From IMG/VR virus record IMGVR_UViG_3300027754_000255, positions 1 through 34,546 of that record: DNA of 34,546 nt. The stretch is one strand, 5' to 3'. How positions within the stretch are numbered: the stretch's first letter is position 1; the number at the start of each line of letters is the position of its first letter. Both the position numbers and the translations under genes were made by a program. This stretch comes from a virus. The notes beneath the pieces are model-generated. The model was given only the letters and a program-made list of their open reading frames with translations. It did no database searches and was not told where the DNA came from. Shown in pieces: positions 8,320 through 15,103 of this stretch.

Positions 8320-8760
8320 CTAGGTGTTGTCGCGCGGCATACAGTAGAGGCAGACTATCGTCTCGTAGACATAAGCCTTGTTTTCCGCGTCCACCTCCAT
8401 CCGCCCACTCTCCTCCACGAATCCGTGGCAGTGAAAATTCAGCACCGAGGACAGCAGGGAGGTTGGGGTGGTACTGATGAAATTCATCACCCGCTGAATT
8501 GCGTCGGTACGCTGATCGGTCGAGGTTTCTTTGATGTGACTCTTGAAGGTGAGCATCACCTCCACCTTGTAAATCCCGCTGTTCGGGGTGATTTCCTCGG
8601 TGGCATTCGTCGCGTGGATAACAAGGAAAGGCATTGGTTCTTTCACCAACGATTCATCCGAAATATACACCTGTCCCTCGATGATGCTCCCATCGAGGTA
8701 GGGCAGGAGGATCGAGTAAATCGCGTTTTCGGCGGCGACGAGGATGGAGTTCGTGTTCAT
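8320..8760 (-). CDS. Probable tail terminator or neck protein
   Basis: The protein has 146 residues, beginning MNTNSILVAAENAIYSILLP. A mixed alpha/beta sequence contains PFLVIHATNATEEITPNSGIY and later TFKSHIKETSTDQRTDAIQR, the pattern of small proteins such as lambda gpU or HK97 gp10 that cap the tail tube or join it to the head. It lies two to four bases after the FII-like gene and before the tube gene. The family is a positional inference. Confidence 0.6.
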   Translation of the reverse strand: MNTNSILVAAENAIYSILLPYLDGSIIEGQVYISDESLVKEPMPFLVIHATNATEEITPNSGIYKVEVMLTFKSHIKETSTDQRTDAIQRVMNFISTTPTSLLSSVLNFHCHGFVEESGRMEVDAENKAYVYETIVCLYCMPRDNT

Positions 8761-8763
8761 TTT

Positions 8764-9117
8764 TTACGCGCCTTTCACAGTCAGGGTGAGGGATGATCCG
8801 TCTGCCGAGGTCACCGAGGCGATGACGATTTTTTTGCGATTGATCACTCCTCCTACAACCGCTGGGTTCGGGTCTTGCAGGGTAATAATTGATCCTAGTT
8901 GGAGGGAGGGTAAATCGGCGGTCTTGAAAATTACCTGCAAATTATTGCCGACCATCGCTCCACCTAATTCGTCCACCTCCTCCTCTGCATTGTCATTCGT
9001 CAGCACAGTGTATGTACGAGTGTCCCCGTTGATCGTGATTAAGCAGGTAGTGGGGAGGTCGTAGGTGAATAACGACGCGAAGTCGGCGGCGAGGGCGAGT
9101 TGGAGTGCGGATGCCAT
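8764..9117 (-). CDS. Head-tail joining protein (gpFII-like)
   Basis: The product has 117 residues. After a short helix (MASALQLALAADFASLF) it is beta-rich, with GDTRTYTVLTND, FKTADLPSLQLGSIITLQD and SLTLTVKGA. This helix plus beta-barrel arrangement is like the gpFII head-tail attachment family, and the position between head and tail genes fits. It would sit at the portal end of the head and receive the tail. Homology at family level needs a profile search. Confidence 0.68.
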   Translation of the reverse strand: MASALQLALAADFASLFTYDLPTTCLITINGDTRTYTVLTNDNAEEEVDELGGAMVGNNLQVIFKTADLPSLQLGSIITLQDPNPAVVGGVINRKKIVIASVTSADGSSLTLTVKGA

Positions 9118-9126
9118 AGGGTGAGT

Positions 9127-10722
9127 CTAGCAGTCAAGAGGGACGATGTAAATTGGCAGGAAGTAAACCAACCCGACCTCTTCCGGGGTGGGGAATAGAC
9201 TCTCGAAAGTGGTGGTGGTCGAGGATGTGCATCCGCTGGTTTTCCCTCGCTCATACACCACCGAGTCCCACCCCTCCAGGGGAAATGCATTGTCAGGAGT
9301 CGAGGTGGTCTTGAGTGCCATCCGAATTCCCCACCAGATGCGGAGTGGATCGCGCTCCAGTTTCATCCCCGCAAAAAATTTGCGATCCGCTTCGGGAATC
9401 TCTCCCTTGATCGAGAACACCACCTCCACCGCCTCCGGGGTGGTGGCCGCCGCATACCACCCATCCCGCAGAGATAGCAGGTCGTGGGGTGGAGGTGGCG
9501 GCGTATCGGCGGTGTAATCGACTAGGAGGGAAATGGTGATTGTTGGGGTCATGTCGTTGGTTCGCCCCTCCCAAAATCCTTCGATCCCCTCTCGGCGATA
9601 CTCCCGCTCATACTCGTAGGTATCGAGGTTATTCAATCTCATCACCTGCATCATCAACTCGTTCCCGCGCCACCCATACCACCCGTTATTCTGACTCCAA
9701 TACATCCGCCGGGGGCGAGGGGTAGCCGCCATCAATCTGACCATCGCCAGTGCCCTTTCTGGGTCACTGTCGGTGATGGCGTAGCAGGTGAGTAGTGCGA
9801 GTGCCTCCCGGCGGTCTGGTTGGAGGGCGAATGCTTTGGCCGCGTACTCCTTGCAGTCTTCAGTGCCTAGACTTTGGGCGATATTCAGATTCATTTCGTA
9901 CCTCTCAACGAGTCCCAGTTCGGGGATCGCCGCCAGCCCCGCTTTGCAGAGTGCGATGGTTTCCTTCCTGCGCCCCGCCTCAAACGCCTCCTGCTGAAGG
10001 TAGAAATAATTCCTCCCACTACTCTCGTTTATCCCCCGCAGGATCGTCTCGTTCCGAGTTTTTCCACCCCGCTTGCTTTGGAGCGGGGAGTGGATGATTG
10101 CCGGGGTCATCGACGAGCGGTAGCGAGTGTCTGATGTGAATGCGAGTTGCTCGTGGATCGCGTGATTCCAGTGGGAGTTTACGCGCCTGTGAACGATCCG
10201 CTCCCGCATCACTTGTTGGTTAATTTTCCCGGCCACCACTCGTACATTGTACGGGAGGATGTGGAGGTCAACTTTGTCGCTCCGCTCATCCATCAGGTAG
10301 CGGATTTGGGCGAGGAAATCCGCGTCCACAGTGTCATCCGCGTCCGCCCACATCACCCACTCCAGATCAGGAAGATTGTCGTGAAAATATTGCCACCCCA
10401 CCTGCCGCGCCCCACCAAAATCGTCGATGTGCGGGTAATCAGCGCATCGAGCGGAGTTGCGATAGTGGAGGATGGTGAATGGGATACCCTGCGCCCCGCA
10501 GGCGGCGGTGATAAGACTCTCCGTAGCGTCGGGTGGAGTTGCGCCCGTGGCAATCGTGAAAACCATATGCTGACAACACCCGGCGAACGCGGTGATGAAT
10601 CGCTCGATCACCTCCTCCTCGTTCCCAACGATTACCGAGAGGCAAATCGAGGGAGGGGATGGTGGTATTGATTCGGTGGGAGGATCGTCGCTAGGTGGCA
10701 ATGTGGGCAAATCTGCGGTCAT
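9127..10722 (-). CDS. Family 2 glycosyltransferase with TPR-like repeats and an extra C-terminal domain
   Basis: The protein has 531 residues. A Pro-rich start (1-25) is followed by a GT-A domain (about 26-225): SVIVGNEEEVIERFI at the nucleotide-binding strand, FGGARQVGW, and WADADD (125-130) as the metal-binding DxD. Residues about 225-330 are helical repeats resembling TPRs (AGRRKETIALCKAGLAAIPE). Residues about 380-531 form a beta-rich domain of unknown family ending SLFPTPEEVG. It is placed among head-tail genes, so capsid or tail proteins are possible substrates. The sugar donor cannot be told from sequence. The GT call is firm and the substrate is inferred. Confidence 0.85.
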   Translation of the reverse strand: MTADLPTLPPSDDPPTESIPPSPPSICLSVIVGNEEEVIERFITAFAGCCQHMVFTIATGATPPDATESLITAACGAQGIPFTILHYRNSARCADYPHIDDFGGARQVGWQYFHDNLPDLEWVMWADADDTVDADFLAQIRYLMDERSDKVDLHILPYNVRVVAGKINQQVMRERIVHRRVNSHWNHAIHEQLAFTSDTRYRSSMTPAIIHSPLQSKRGGKTRNETILRGINESSGRNYFYLQQEAFEAGRRKETIALCKAGLAAIPELGLVERYEMNLNIAQSLGTEDCKEYAAKAFALQPDRREALALLTCYAITDSDPERALAMVRLMAATPRPRRMYWSQNNGWYGWRGNELMMQVMRLNNLDTYEYEREYRREGIEGFWEGRTNDMTPTITISLLVDYTADTPPPPPHDLLSLRDGWYAAATTPEAVEVVFSIKGEIPEADRKFFAGMKLERDPLRIWWGIRMALKTTSTPDNAFPLEGWDSVVYERGKTSGCTSSTTTTFESLFPTPEEVGLVYFLPIYIVPLDC

Positions 10723-10758
10723 CTGGGGAGATTACTGTCCGCTGTTGGCAAAGTCTAA

Positions 10759-10786
10759 CGGGGGACAATTGCGCGATTGTCCCCCG
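10759..10786 (-). promoter_or_regulatory. Strong hairpin in the leader of the glycosyltransferase gene
   Basis: A perfect 11-bp stem (10759-10769 with 10776-10786) has a six-base loop. The arms read CGGGGGACAAT and its complement. No T-run follows on the minus strand, so it is not a standard terminator. It lies 36 bases before the ATG at 10722. It may be an RNA processing, stability or protein-binding element. Confidence 0.6.
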
Positions 10787-10803
10787 CAGAAGAAATTAAC
10801 CCA

Positions 10804-10837
10804 ATAAAAAACCCCGCTCCCTTGTGAGGAGCGGGGT
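10804..10837 (-). terminator. Rho-independent terminator after gene 10851-11069
   Basis: A 10-bp stem (10811-10820 with 10828-10837) has a seven-base loop, followed on the minus strand by TTTTTTATT. The plus-strand loop CTTGTGA is shared with the hairpins at 11211-11235 and 11713-11737. Confidence 0.85.
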
Positions 10838-10850
10838 GGATTGGTTGATG

Positions 10851-11069
10851 TTATTGCCAGCCTGATACCACCTGTTTAGCTTCATCATCTTTCTTCATTT
10901 CCTTGAGTGCCTTCGCCGCGTCCTGTCTGCACTCAGTCCTGCTGGAGTAGTAGTTCCCGTCGATCAGAGTTCCTTGAAACTTGTGATCCACTGAGTAGCA
11001 CCCCTGCGAGTCCTTGTGAATTTTCATGTCGCTGGTTTTGTATCGGTTGGTTTGTTGGTTGTTGCTCAT
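10851..11069 (-). CDS. Small unknown protein of the post-capsid cluster
   Basis: The protein has 72 residues starting MSNNQQTNRYKTSDMKIHKD. It is charged, with two Cys and a helical C-terminal half (AAKALKEMKKDDEAKQVV). ATG 11069 is chosen because the promoter -10 lies six bases upstream and the N-terminal MSNNQQT matches that of the gene at 11758-12063. It is transcribed alone, between its own promoter and a strong terminator. The function is unknown. An autonomous unit in the head gene block resembles a phage moron. Confidence 0.65.
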   Translation of the reverse strand: MSNNQQTNRYKTSDMKIHKDSQGCYSVDHKFQGTLIDGNYYSSRTECRQDAAKALKEMKKDDEAKQVVSGWQ

Positions 11070-11210
11070 GGGTGAAGATTGCTCCACTTCTCGCCTCCCG
11101 TCAAGGATTTATTTTAAGAAATCTTTTACCGAGGAATTTCGCCCTCACTTAACTGCTTGCAATTGAGCGTCTTACGCCTACGAAACTTTTTTAACTTTCT
11201 CCAATAAAAA
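11051..11210 (-). repeat. Duplicated regulatory block, copy 1
   Basis: About 160 bases covering the first codons of the MSNNQQT gene, its promoter, an A/T-rich upstream element, a TTGAGCGT motif and the T-run of the preceding terminator. It aligns to 12046-12204 in the same order. The longest identical core (plus CCCGTCAAGG to ATCTTTTAC) is over 30 bases. Confidence 0.85.
11076..11104 (-). promoter_or_regulatory. Promoter P1 of the post-capsid cluster
   Basis: The minus strand reads TTGACG, 17 bases, CAATCT. An A/T-rich element (AAAAGATTTCTTAAAATAAA) precedes the -35 box, like an UP element. The -10 box is only six bases from ATG 11069, which predicts a leaderless mRNA. The -10 box itself is weak. 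Confidence 0.6.
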
Positions 11211-11235
11211 GCCCCATCCCTTGTGAGGATGGGGC
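11204..11235 (-). terminator. Terminator after gene 11251-11460
   Basis: A 9-bp stem (11211-11219 with 11227-11235) has the loop CTTGTGA on the plus strand. The minus strand continues with TTTTTATTGG. It separates the two-gene unit 11682-11251 from promoter P1. Confidence 0.82.
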
Positions 11236-11250
11236 GATTTACGAGCATGA

Positions 11251-11460
11251 TTATTGCGGGAGTGCTTTGCCGCGTCGGCGAGCGATGGCGAGGATGCGAA
11301 TCGCCATCGCCCGACGAGTTGCGGTGGGGATGCGGTGATCCTCGTAGAGGGCGAGGTCGTTGGCGGCGGTGATGGCGGTAAATGCTTTGCAGGGATCGCA
11401 GATCATCGTCTCTCGCTCCTTCTTGCCTCCGCATGGACAGGTTGTGGATTCGTAGCTCAT
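11251..11460 (-). CDS. Small Cys4 zinc-ribbon protein
   Basis: The protein has 69 residues beginning MSYESTTCPCGGKKERET. Four Cys in CPCG-x(9)-CDPC form a small zinc ribbon at residues 8-25, followed by a helical, Arg-rich tail. Three other genes in the window (22574, 24366, 25857) have the same CxCG...CxxC arrangement. It starts 12 bases after the stop of the gene at 11473, so the two are co-transcribed. It may bind nucleic acid or protein; the function is unknown. Confidence 0.65.
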   Translation of the reverse strand: MSYESTTCPCGGKKERETMICDPCKAFTAITAANDLALYEDHRIPTATRRAMAIRILAIARRRGKALPQ

Positions 11461-11472
11461 AGGGTCAGGAGT

Positions 11473-11682
11473 TTAGGAATGAAGGAGTGCCTGCGCCGCT
11501 TTGTTCCGCTCGCAGGAATCATCCGATTCCCGCGCGATTTTCAAAAGGGATTCCCGTGCGATAAACTCGCTCAGGGACGATGAGGTTGATTCGATCATCC
11601 CTTCAAATGCGAGGGTAAGCGTGTCGTCGCTTGTGAGGGTAGTCGATGTTCCGTTGATGGTTTTTACTGTGGTTGTTTTCAT
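11473..11682 (-). CDS. Small unknown protein (hairpin-leader cassette gene)
   Basis: The protein has 69 residues. The N-terminal half is Thr/Ser-rich (MKTTTVKTINGTSTTLTSDD) and the C-terminal half is helical and charged. The ATG at 11682 follows the leader AACCTAAAATCC that also precedes genes 30767 and 30436. There is no Shine-Dalgarno sequence. No family is recognised. Confidence 0.6.
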   Translation of the reverse strand: MKTTTVKTINGTSTTLTSDDTLTLAFEGMIESTSSSLSEFIARESLLKIARESDDSCERNKAAQALLHS

Positions 11683-11737
11683 AGGATTTTAGGTTGTTGG
11701 TTGCACCTCAAAACCCCGCCCCTTGTGAGGGCGGGGT
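11680..11737 (-). promoter_or_regulatory. Hairpin-leader cassette 1
   Basis: A 9-bp G/C hairpin (11713-11721 with 11729-11737, loop CTTGTGA on plus) is followed on the transcript by the leader AGGTGCAACCAACAACC and then AAAATCCTATG. The same unit lies before genes 30767 and 30436. Hairpin and ATG are only about 30 bases apart, too close for an ordinary promoter between them. It could act as partial terminator, attenuator or processing site. Confidence 0.7.
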
Positions 11738-11757
11738 GAGGGGTGAGAGATGGTGGG

Positions 11758-12063
11758 TTATTCTGTGAGTGTTTTAGCCTCGGATTCGTTGAGGAACTGG
11801 AAGCTGAGTCCCGCCGCTTCTAGCTTTGCGATGAGCTTAGGGGTTGGTGAATACATTGATGGAATCATCTCGCCTTCATGGGAGACCGATTCCAGTCGCT
11901 TGCTTCGGTCATTCCATTTGCATGGGACAATCTCCGTCCCGTTGTTGCCGCGAGTGAGAACCCGAAGCGTTTTGTTGTAGGCCAACCCTGTGGGTGATTT
12001 GATCGCAATGTAGCGGTCAGAGGTTAGGATTGATGTGGTGGTGGTTTGTTGGTTGTTGCTCAT
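11758..12063 (-). CDS. Small unknown protein, first gene of the post-capsid cluster
   Basis: The protein has 101 residues. The N-terminus MSNNQQTTTTSILTSDRYIA shares MSNNQQT with gene 10851-11069, though the remainder is unrelated. The rest is mixed alpha/beta (RVLTRGNNGTEIVPCKWND) and ends in a helix. The promoter -10 lies seven bases before the ATG. No homologous family is recognised. Together with its neighbours it forms an independently transcribed insert between capsid and connector genes. Confidence 0.65.
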   Translation of the reverse strand: MSNNQQTTTTSILTSDRYIAIKSPTGLAYNKTLRVLTRGNNGTEIVPCKWNDRSKRLESVSHEGEMIPSMYSPTPKLIAKLEAAGLSFQFLNESEAKTLTE

Positions 12064-12204
12064 GTGGAGGAATCTAGCGAGGATTTTAATCCCGTCAAGG
12101 ATTTATTTTAAGAAATCTTTTACAGACGATTTTCCACACCCCTTAACTCCCTGCAATTGAGCATCTTACGCCCACAAAACTTTTTTCAATTTTCCCAACA
12201 AAAA
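12046..12204 (-). repeat. Duplicated regulatory block, copy 2
   Basis: This is the partner of 11051-11210. It has the same order: MSNNQQT start codons, promoter, A/T-rich element, TTGAGCAT motif (12157-12164) and terminator T-run. The differences are concentrated in the spacer and the stretch between the motif and the A/T-rich element. Confidence 0.85.
12071..12098 (-). promoter_or_regulatory. Promoter P2 of the post-capsid cluster
   Basis: The minus strand reads TTGACG, 16 bases, TAGATT, preceded by AAAAGATTTCTTAAAATAAA. The -10 ends seven bases before ATG 12063, so the mRNA is predicted to be leaderless. This is the clearest member of the TTGACG promoter family in the window. Confidence 0.7.
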
Positions 12205-12229
12205 CCCCGCTACCTTTCGGTAGCGGGGT
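12200..12229 (-). terminator. Terminator after the major capsid gene
   Basis: An 11-bp stem (12204-12214 with 12219-12229) closes a four-base loop, GAAA on the transcript. TTTTTGTT follows on the minus strand. It ends the capsid transcript 33 bases after its stop codon. Confidence 0.88.
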
Positions 12230-12262
12230 GATCGTCTGACAGTTTTCCTGCCAGAATATGGA

Positions 12263-13231
12263 CTAGGCGTAGCTAGTTGTGATGAGCGTCCCGGCGGACG
12301 AATCGATGATTTTCTCGGCGACAGTTTGCCGAACGCGGATAACATTGGATCGGCGTTCGTCAGAGCGGTAAGTCTCTGGGGTATAGAGTCCTACGGAATC
12401 TTTGCCCCACGAAATTGTGCGTCCTACGCCCCCGGCAGTGTACTCTCCGCCAGACACTTGCCCTACGAAAATGTAGGTGGGTGGGAAGACGAACGAACCA
12501 CTGTAAGCGGCGGCTTTGTTGGCCGTGTTGTAGGGAGCTTTTGCGACGAAAAGATTCTCAACTCCGAGGACATTTGCAATGTCCTGCTCAGAGGGAAGCA
12601 TCCGTTGACCAGCATTCCGAGGGACGACACCGAACACCTGATTTTGAAGGAAGGTGGTTCGGCGAATGCGATTGAACACATCCTGATTCATCACGATGGC
12701 GTTGGGGATGATGCCCTTTTTGAGGAGGAGAGTTTTTGCGGTATCAATGTCGTTGGGCACATCGATGGTAGCGAGGTTCGCGGCGGTGTAAGCGGCGGTG
12801 GGCGAAGCACCTGCACCAAAGGTCGTGGTGTTGAAGATTGCAGCAGCAACACGAGCCTCGTAGGAGATCTTAAGCGAACGCTCGAGCAACATTGCTTCGG
12901 TCGCTTCCAAATTCATGAAACGCTCCACCTCAGCTTCGTAGGAGTCGTCAACGACAGACTCCAGACCATACTCCTGACAGTCGTAGGTGTCGGTATCGAA
13001 GCGGCGATTCACCCGGTTGTAGCCTGCGCCACCTTCGCGAGGAAGTGCGTCGGCGTTGAGGAGTTCGGCGTTGGCGAGGTTCGCCTTCATGTAGATGCCC
13101 CGGCGAGCGTCTTCCACCTTTGGAGGGAGAATCAGATCACCAATGAAGAGTTTGTTGAAATCGGCGTTTGCTTGCTGGACGAGGGCGTGAATATCCGCTC
13201 TAGGCGTCGCCTGTGCATTTGTGTACGGCAT
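12263..13231 (-). CDS. Major capsid protein
   Basis: The product has 322 residues. It follows the protease-scaffold and decoration genes, as lambda gpE follows gpD. Features seen in gpE-type capsid proteins include an N-terminal helix (IHALVQQANADFNKLFIGDL), central DTAKTLLLKKGIIPNAIVMN, IRRTTFLQNQ, and the C-terminal ISWGKDSVGLYTPETYRSDE. The length is typical. A strong terminator follows, and an internal promoter upstream (14253-14280) could drive high expression. No Shine-Dalgarno sequence is seen before ATG 13231 (AACTCCTTATG). Confidence 0.88.
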   Translation of the reverse strand: MPYTNAQATPRADIHALVQQANADFNKLFIGDLILPPKVEDARRGIYMKANLANAELLNADALPREGGAGYNRVNRRFDTDTYDCQEYGLESVVDDSYEAEVERFMNLEATEAMLLERSLKISYEARVAAAIFNTTTFGAGASPTAAYTAANLATIDVPNDIDTAKTLLLKKGIIPNAIVMNQDVFNRIRRTTFLQNQVFGVVPRNAGQRMLPSEQDIANVLGVENLFVAKAPYNTANKAAAYSGSFVFPPTYIFVGQVSGGEYTAGGVGRTISWGKDSVGLYTPETYRSDERRSNVIRVRQTVAEKIIDSSAGTLITTSYA

Positions 13232-13271
13232 AAGGAGTTACAGGTATTGGGTTGAGTTTTGGGTTGGTTGA

Positions 13272-13661
13272 TTAGGTGACGATCCGTCCCGTAGGGGCGA
13301 GGAGGATTTCGGCGACATTGCCTGCCGCCGCACCGACAGTGCCGAGTGCAACACCGAGGCGAGGGAAGGTAGTGGCGGTGTAGACTCCGAGGTAACCATT
13401 GGTCACCACTGCGTATGGGCTGCCTGCGGTAATCGCGGCGGCGGAGGTGAACGCGCAGAGGAACGATCCTGCTCCCGTCCAGAGCTTTACCTGCCCGTAG
13501 CCAGCGTCAGCGACATCCTGTTGGAGAACGCCGATTCCTTGTGCCACTCCGCCTGCGGCGGCCTTGATCGTGCCATCCGTTTGGATGTCCACGACGATGA
13601 ATGCGCTCAGTGCGCCAGAAGACTGGAAGGTTCGGAAACCATTGTCGTTTTGTGTACTCAT
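13272..13661 (-). CDS. Capsid decoration (cement) protein
   Basis: The protein has 129 residues and is Ala, Gly and Val-rich and beta-stranded. It has the pattern of DUF2190/gpD-like cement proteins: AAAGGVAQGIGVLQQDVADA, then VVTNGYLGVYTATTFPRLGVALG. Its position between scaffold and major capsid genes is the lambda D position. It is expected to bind the outside of the expanded shell and stabilise it. Confidence 0.78.
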   Translation of the reverse strand: MSTQNDNGFRTFQSSGALSAFIVVDIQTDGTIKAAAGGVAQGIGVLQQDVADAGYGQVKLWTGAGSFLCAFTSAAAITAGSPYAVVTNGYLGVYTATTFPRLGVALGTVGAAAGNVAEILLAPTGRIVT

Positions 13662-13693
13662 AGTTTTAAGTGATTGAAATTAAGCGGGTTGAA

Positions 13694-14212
13694 TTAGCGG
13701 ATGTTGCGAGATTGAGCGTATTCCTTCGGGTGATTTTTGATGGAGAAAAGCATCGCGGCGGTGGCGTCCCCGTTCATCCGCTTCGTCTCGTCGCTGACGA
13801 TTTCGCTGAACGAACGCGCCTTCGGCGTGGAGGATGGATAACCACTAGAGGGGAGGACGACTCCCATTTTTCCGCTGAGGTGGCGGATGGCAATTTCTGC
13901 GCCGAGGCGCGCGGCTTTGGTCAGTGCTTTTTCTGCCTCAGCTTCGGCGGGAGTGTCCTTGTCAACGACAAGAACCCCGTCCTCCATGTTTGAGGTTTTG
14001 ACAAGCGGGTCGACAGTGATTGGTTGACCTTCAGGAGGAGTGCCAGATGAGGTGTCATTCACCTCCTGCATCGAGGTTTTGAAATTGTTGTAGTCCGCCA
14101 TGTGATCAGTGAACGCCTTGAGCAACTGCGCCAAATCGGCAGGTTCATCTTTTTTGATTACGGGGTCTTCCATTGGGAGAATTTCGGGGATTGCGGTTTC
14201 GAGTTTTTTCAT
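13694..14212 (-). CDS. Nested scaffold protein (internal start)
   Basis: ATG 14212 is codon 298 of the protease gene (MKKLETAIPEILPMEDPVIK) and would give a 172-residue protein in the same frame. A promoter with TTGACG and TAAGAT lies 41 bases upstream. The bases between it and the ATG encode a Ser/Pro/Lys linker. The product is acidic and helical with DLAQLLKAFTDHMADYNNF, as expected for scaffolds. Lambda Nu3 is made in the same way. The internal start is an inference. Confidence 0.6.
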   Translation of the reverse strand: MKKLETAIPEILPMEDPVIKKDEPADLAQLLKAFTDHMADYNNFKTSMQEVNDTSSGTPPEGQPITVDPLVKTSNMEDGVLVVDKDTPAEAEAEKALTKAARLGAEIAIRHLSGKMGVVLPSSGYPSSTPKARSFSEIVSDETKRMNGDATAAMLFSIKNHPKEYAQSRNIR

Positions 14213-15103
14213 AAATTGAGTTAAGGAAGTTTTCTTCAAACTTGATGGGTTAATCTTAGCGGGTGAGGGAGTTGCGTCAAGTGGAGCAGGGATGGAGAAC
14301 AGGGATGCGTTGGCGGCGGGATCGCTAACGAGGGCGGCGGTCAGCACCTCAGTGCATCGTGCGTAGCAAACTTTTTCCATCGGGTCTTCCTGATCGACGC
14401 CCAAAAACTCCAGAGAAATCCCCATGTGCTGTGGGTTTTTCTCGGCGATTTCAAAGATGCGTTGTGCCTCGGGTTCGGCGTCGTAGATGTGGAGGTTTGC
14501 GATCACCTTCCCATCCCCCAATCCGAATCCATCCACGAATCCAATGGTGGAGAGAATCCCGCTCCCGTGGTCAAGTTTCACTTTCACCGATCCCATTTCA
14601 CAACAGCAGTCGTACACCTCTTGCAGGGTGGTTTGATCGACCATCAGTTTCATGCCTGACTCAGTGGATCGATGGCCGCGCGCCTCCCCGGTAGAGATCA
14701 GACTGACTCCAGAAATTGTCTTTTCTTCCGCGTCGATGGTTGGTGGGTTCATATCGTATTTTGAGAGTTTTTCGCCTGACTGAATTTTCTCTGCCTGCCT
14801 GTCGAACCAATCCCGCGCGGGTTGAGGATCGAGCGGATTAATTCCCCAGAGGAAATGCGCCACCGCCCCGGCGCCGGGGTAGTCGGGGTCTTTGGGGTTG
14901 GAGTTGTTGGGTGATTCTAAATCCACTTTGTGCCTCGCTCCCCACGCGCTCGCTTTGATGATTTTCTCATCACTGATTTCACCCGCCGCCATCTTCCGCG
15001 CGGCGGCTTTCGTCCCCTCGGTCAGACCATCACCCCCCTTGCCTGCTCTGAGCAGTTCTAGCCCCCTTTCTGCCGCGTCACTGATGTATTGAGGGGGTTT
15101 CAT
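13694..15103 (-). CDS. Head maturation protease fused to scaffold
   Basis: The product has 469 residues. Residues 10-110 form an N-terminal domain with GLELLRAGKGGDGL and PGAGAVAHFLWG. Residues about 120-265 are a serine protease domain: the candidate His179 lies in VKLDHG and Ser230 in MGISLEF, with Asp261 nearby. Residues about 298-469 are helical and acidic and look like scaffold. This parallels lambda C with nested Nu3. The gene overlaps the portal stop by four bases. Catalytic residues are assigned by eye from the pattern of prohead proteases. Confidence 0.82.
   Translation of the reverse strand: MKPPQYISDAAERGLELLRAGKGGDGLTEGTKAAARKMAAGEISDEKIIKASAWGARHKVDLESPNNSNPKDPDYPGAGAVAHFLWGINPLDPQPARDWFDRQAEKIQSGEKLSKYDMNPPTIDAEEKTISGVSLISTGEARGHRSTESGMKLMVDQTTLQEVYDCCCEMGSVKVKLDHGSGILSTIGFVDGFGLGDGKVIANLHIYDAEPEAQRIFEIAEKNPQHMGISLEFLGVDQEDPMEKVCYARCTEVLTAALVSDPAANASLFSIPAPLDATPSPAKINPSSLKKTSLTQFMKKLETAIPEILPMEDPVIKKDEPADLAQLLKAFTDHMADYNNFKTSMQEVNDTSSGTPPEGQPITVDPLVKTSNMEDGVLVVDKDTPAEAEAEKALTKAARLGAEIAIRHLSGKMGVVLPSSGYPSSTPKARSFSEIVSDETKRMNGDATAAMLFSIKNHPKEYAQSRNIR
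14253..14280 (-). promoter_or_regulatory. Internal promoter for scaffold, decoration and capsid genes
   Basis: The minus strand reads TTGACG, 16 bases, TAAGAT, inside the protease coding region at the codons for the inter-domain linker. It has the same two boxes as the promoter at 8283-8311. It lies upstream of the nested scaffold start at 14212 and of the two major head protein genes. Confidence 0.6.

Noticed and set aside
12326-13255. 309-residue plus-strand open frame opposite the capsid gene
   Set aside because: It is the antisense shadow of a strongly supported capsid gene. Its sequence has no recognisable domain and all other genes lie on the minus strand.
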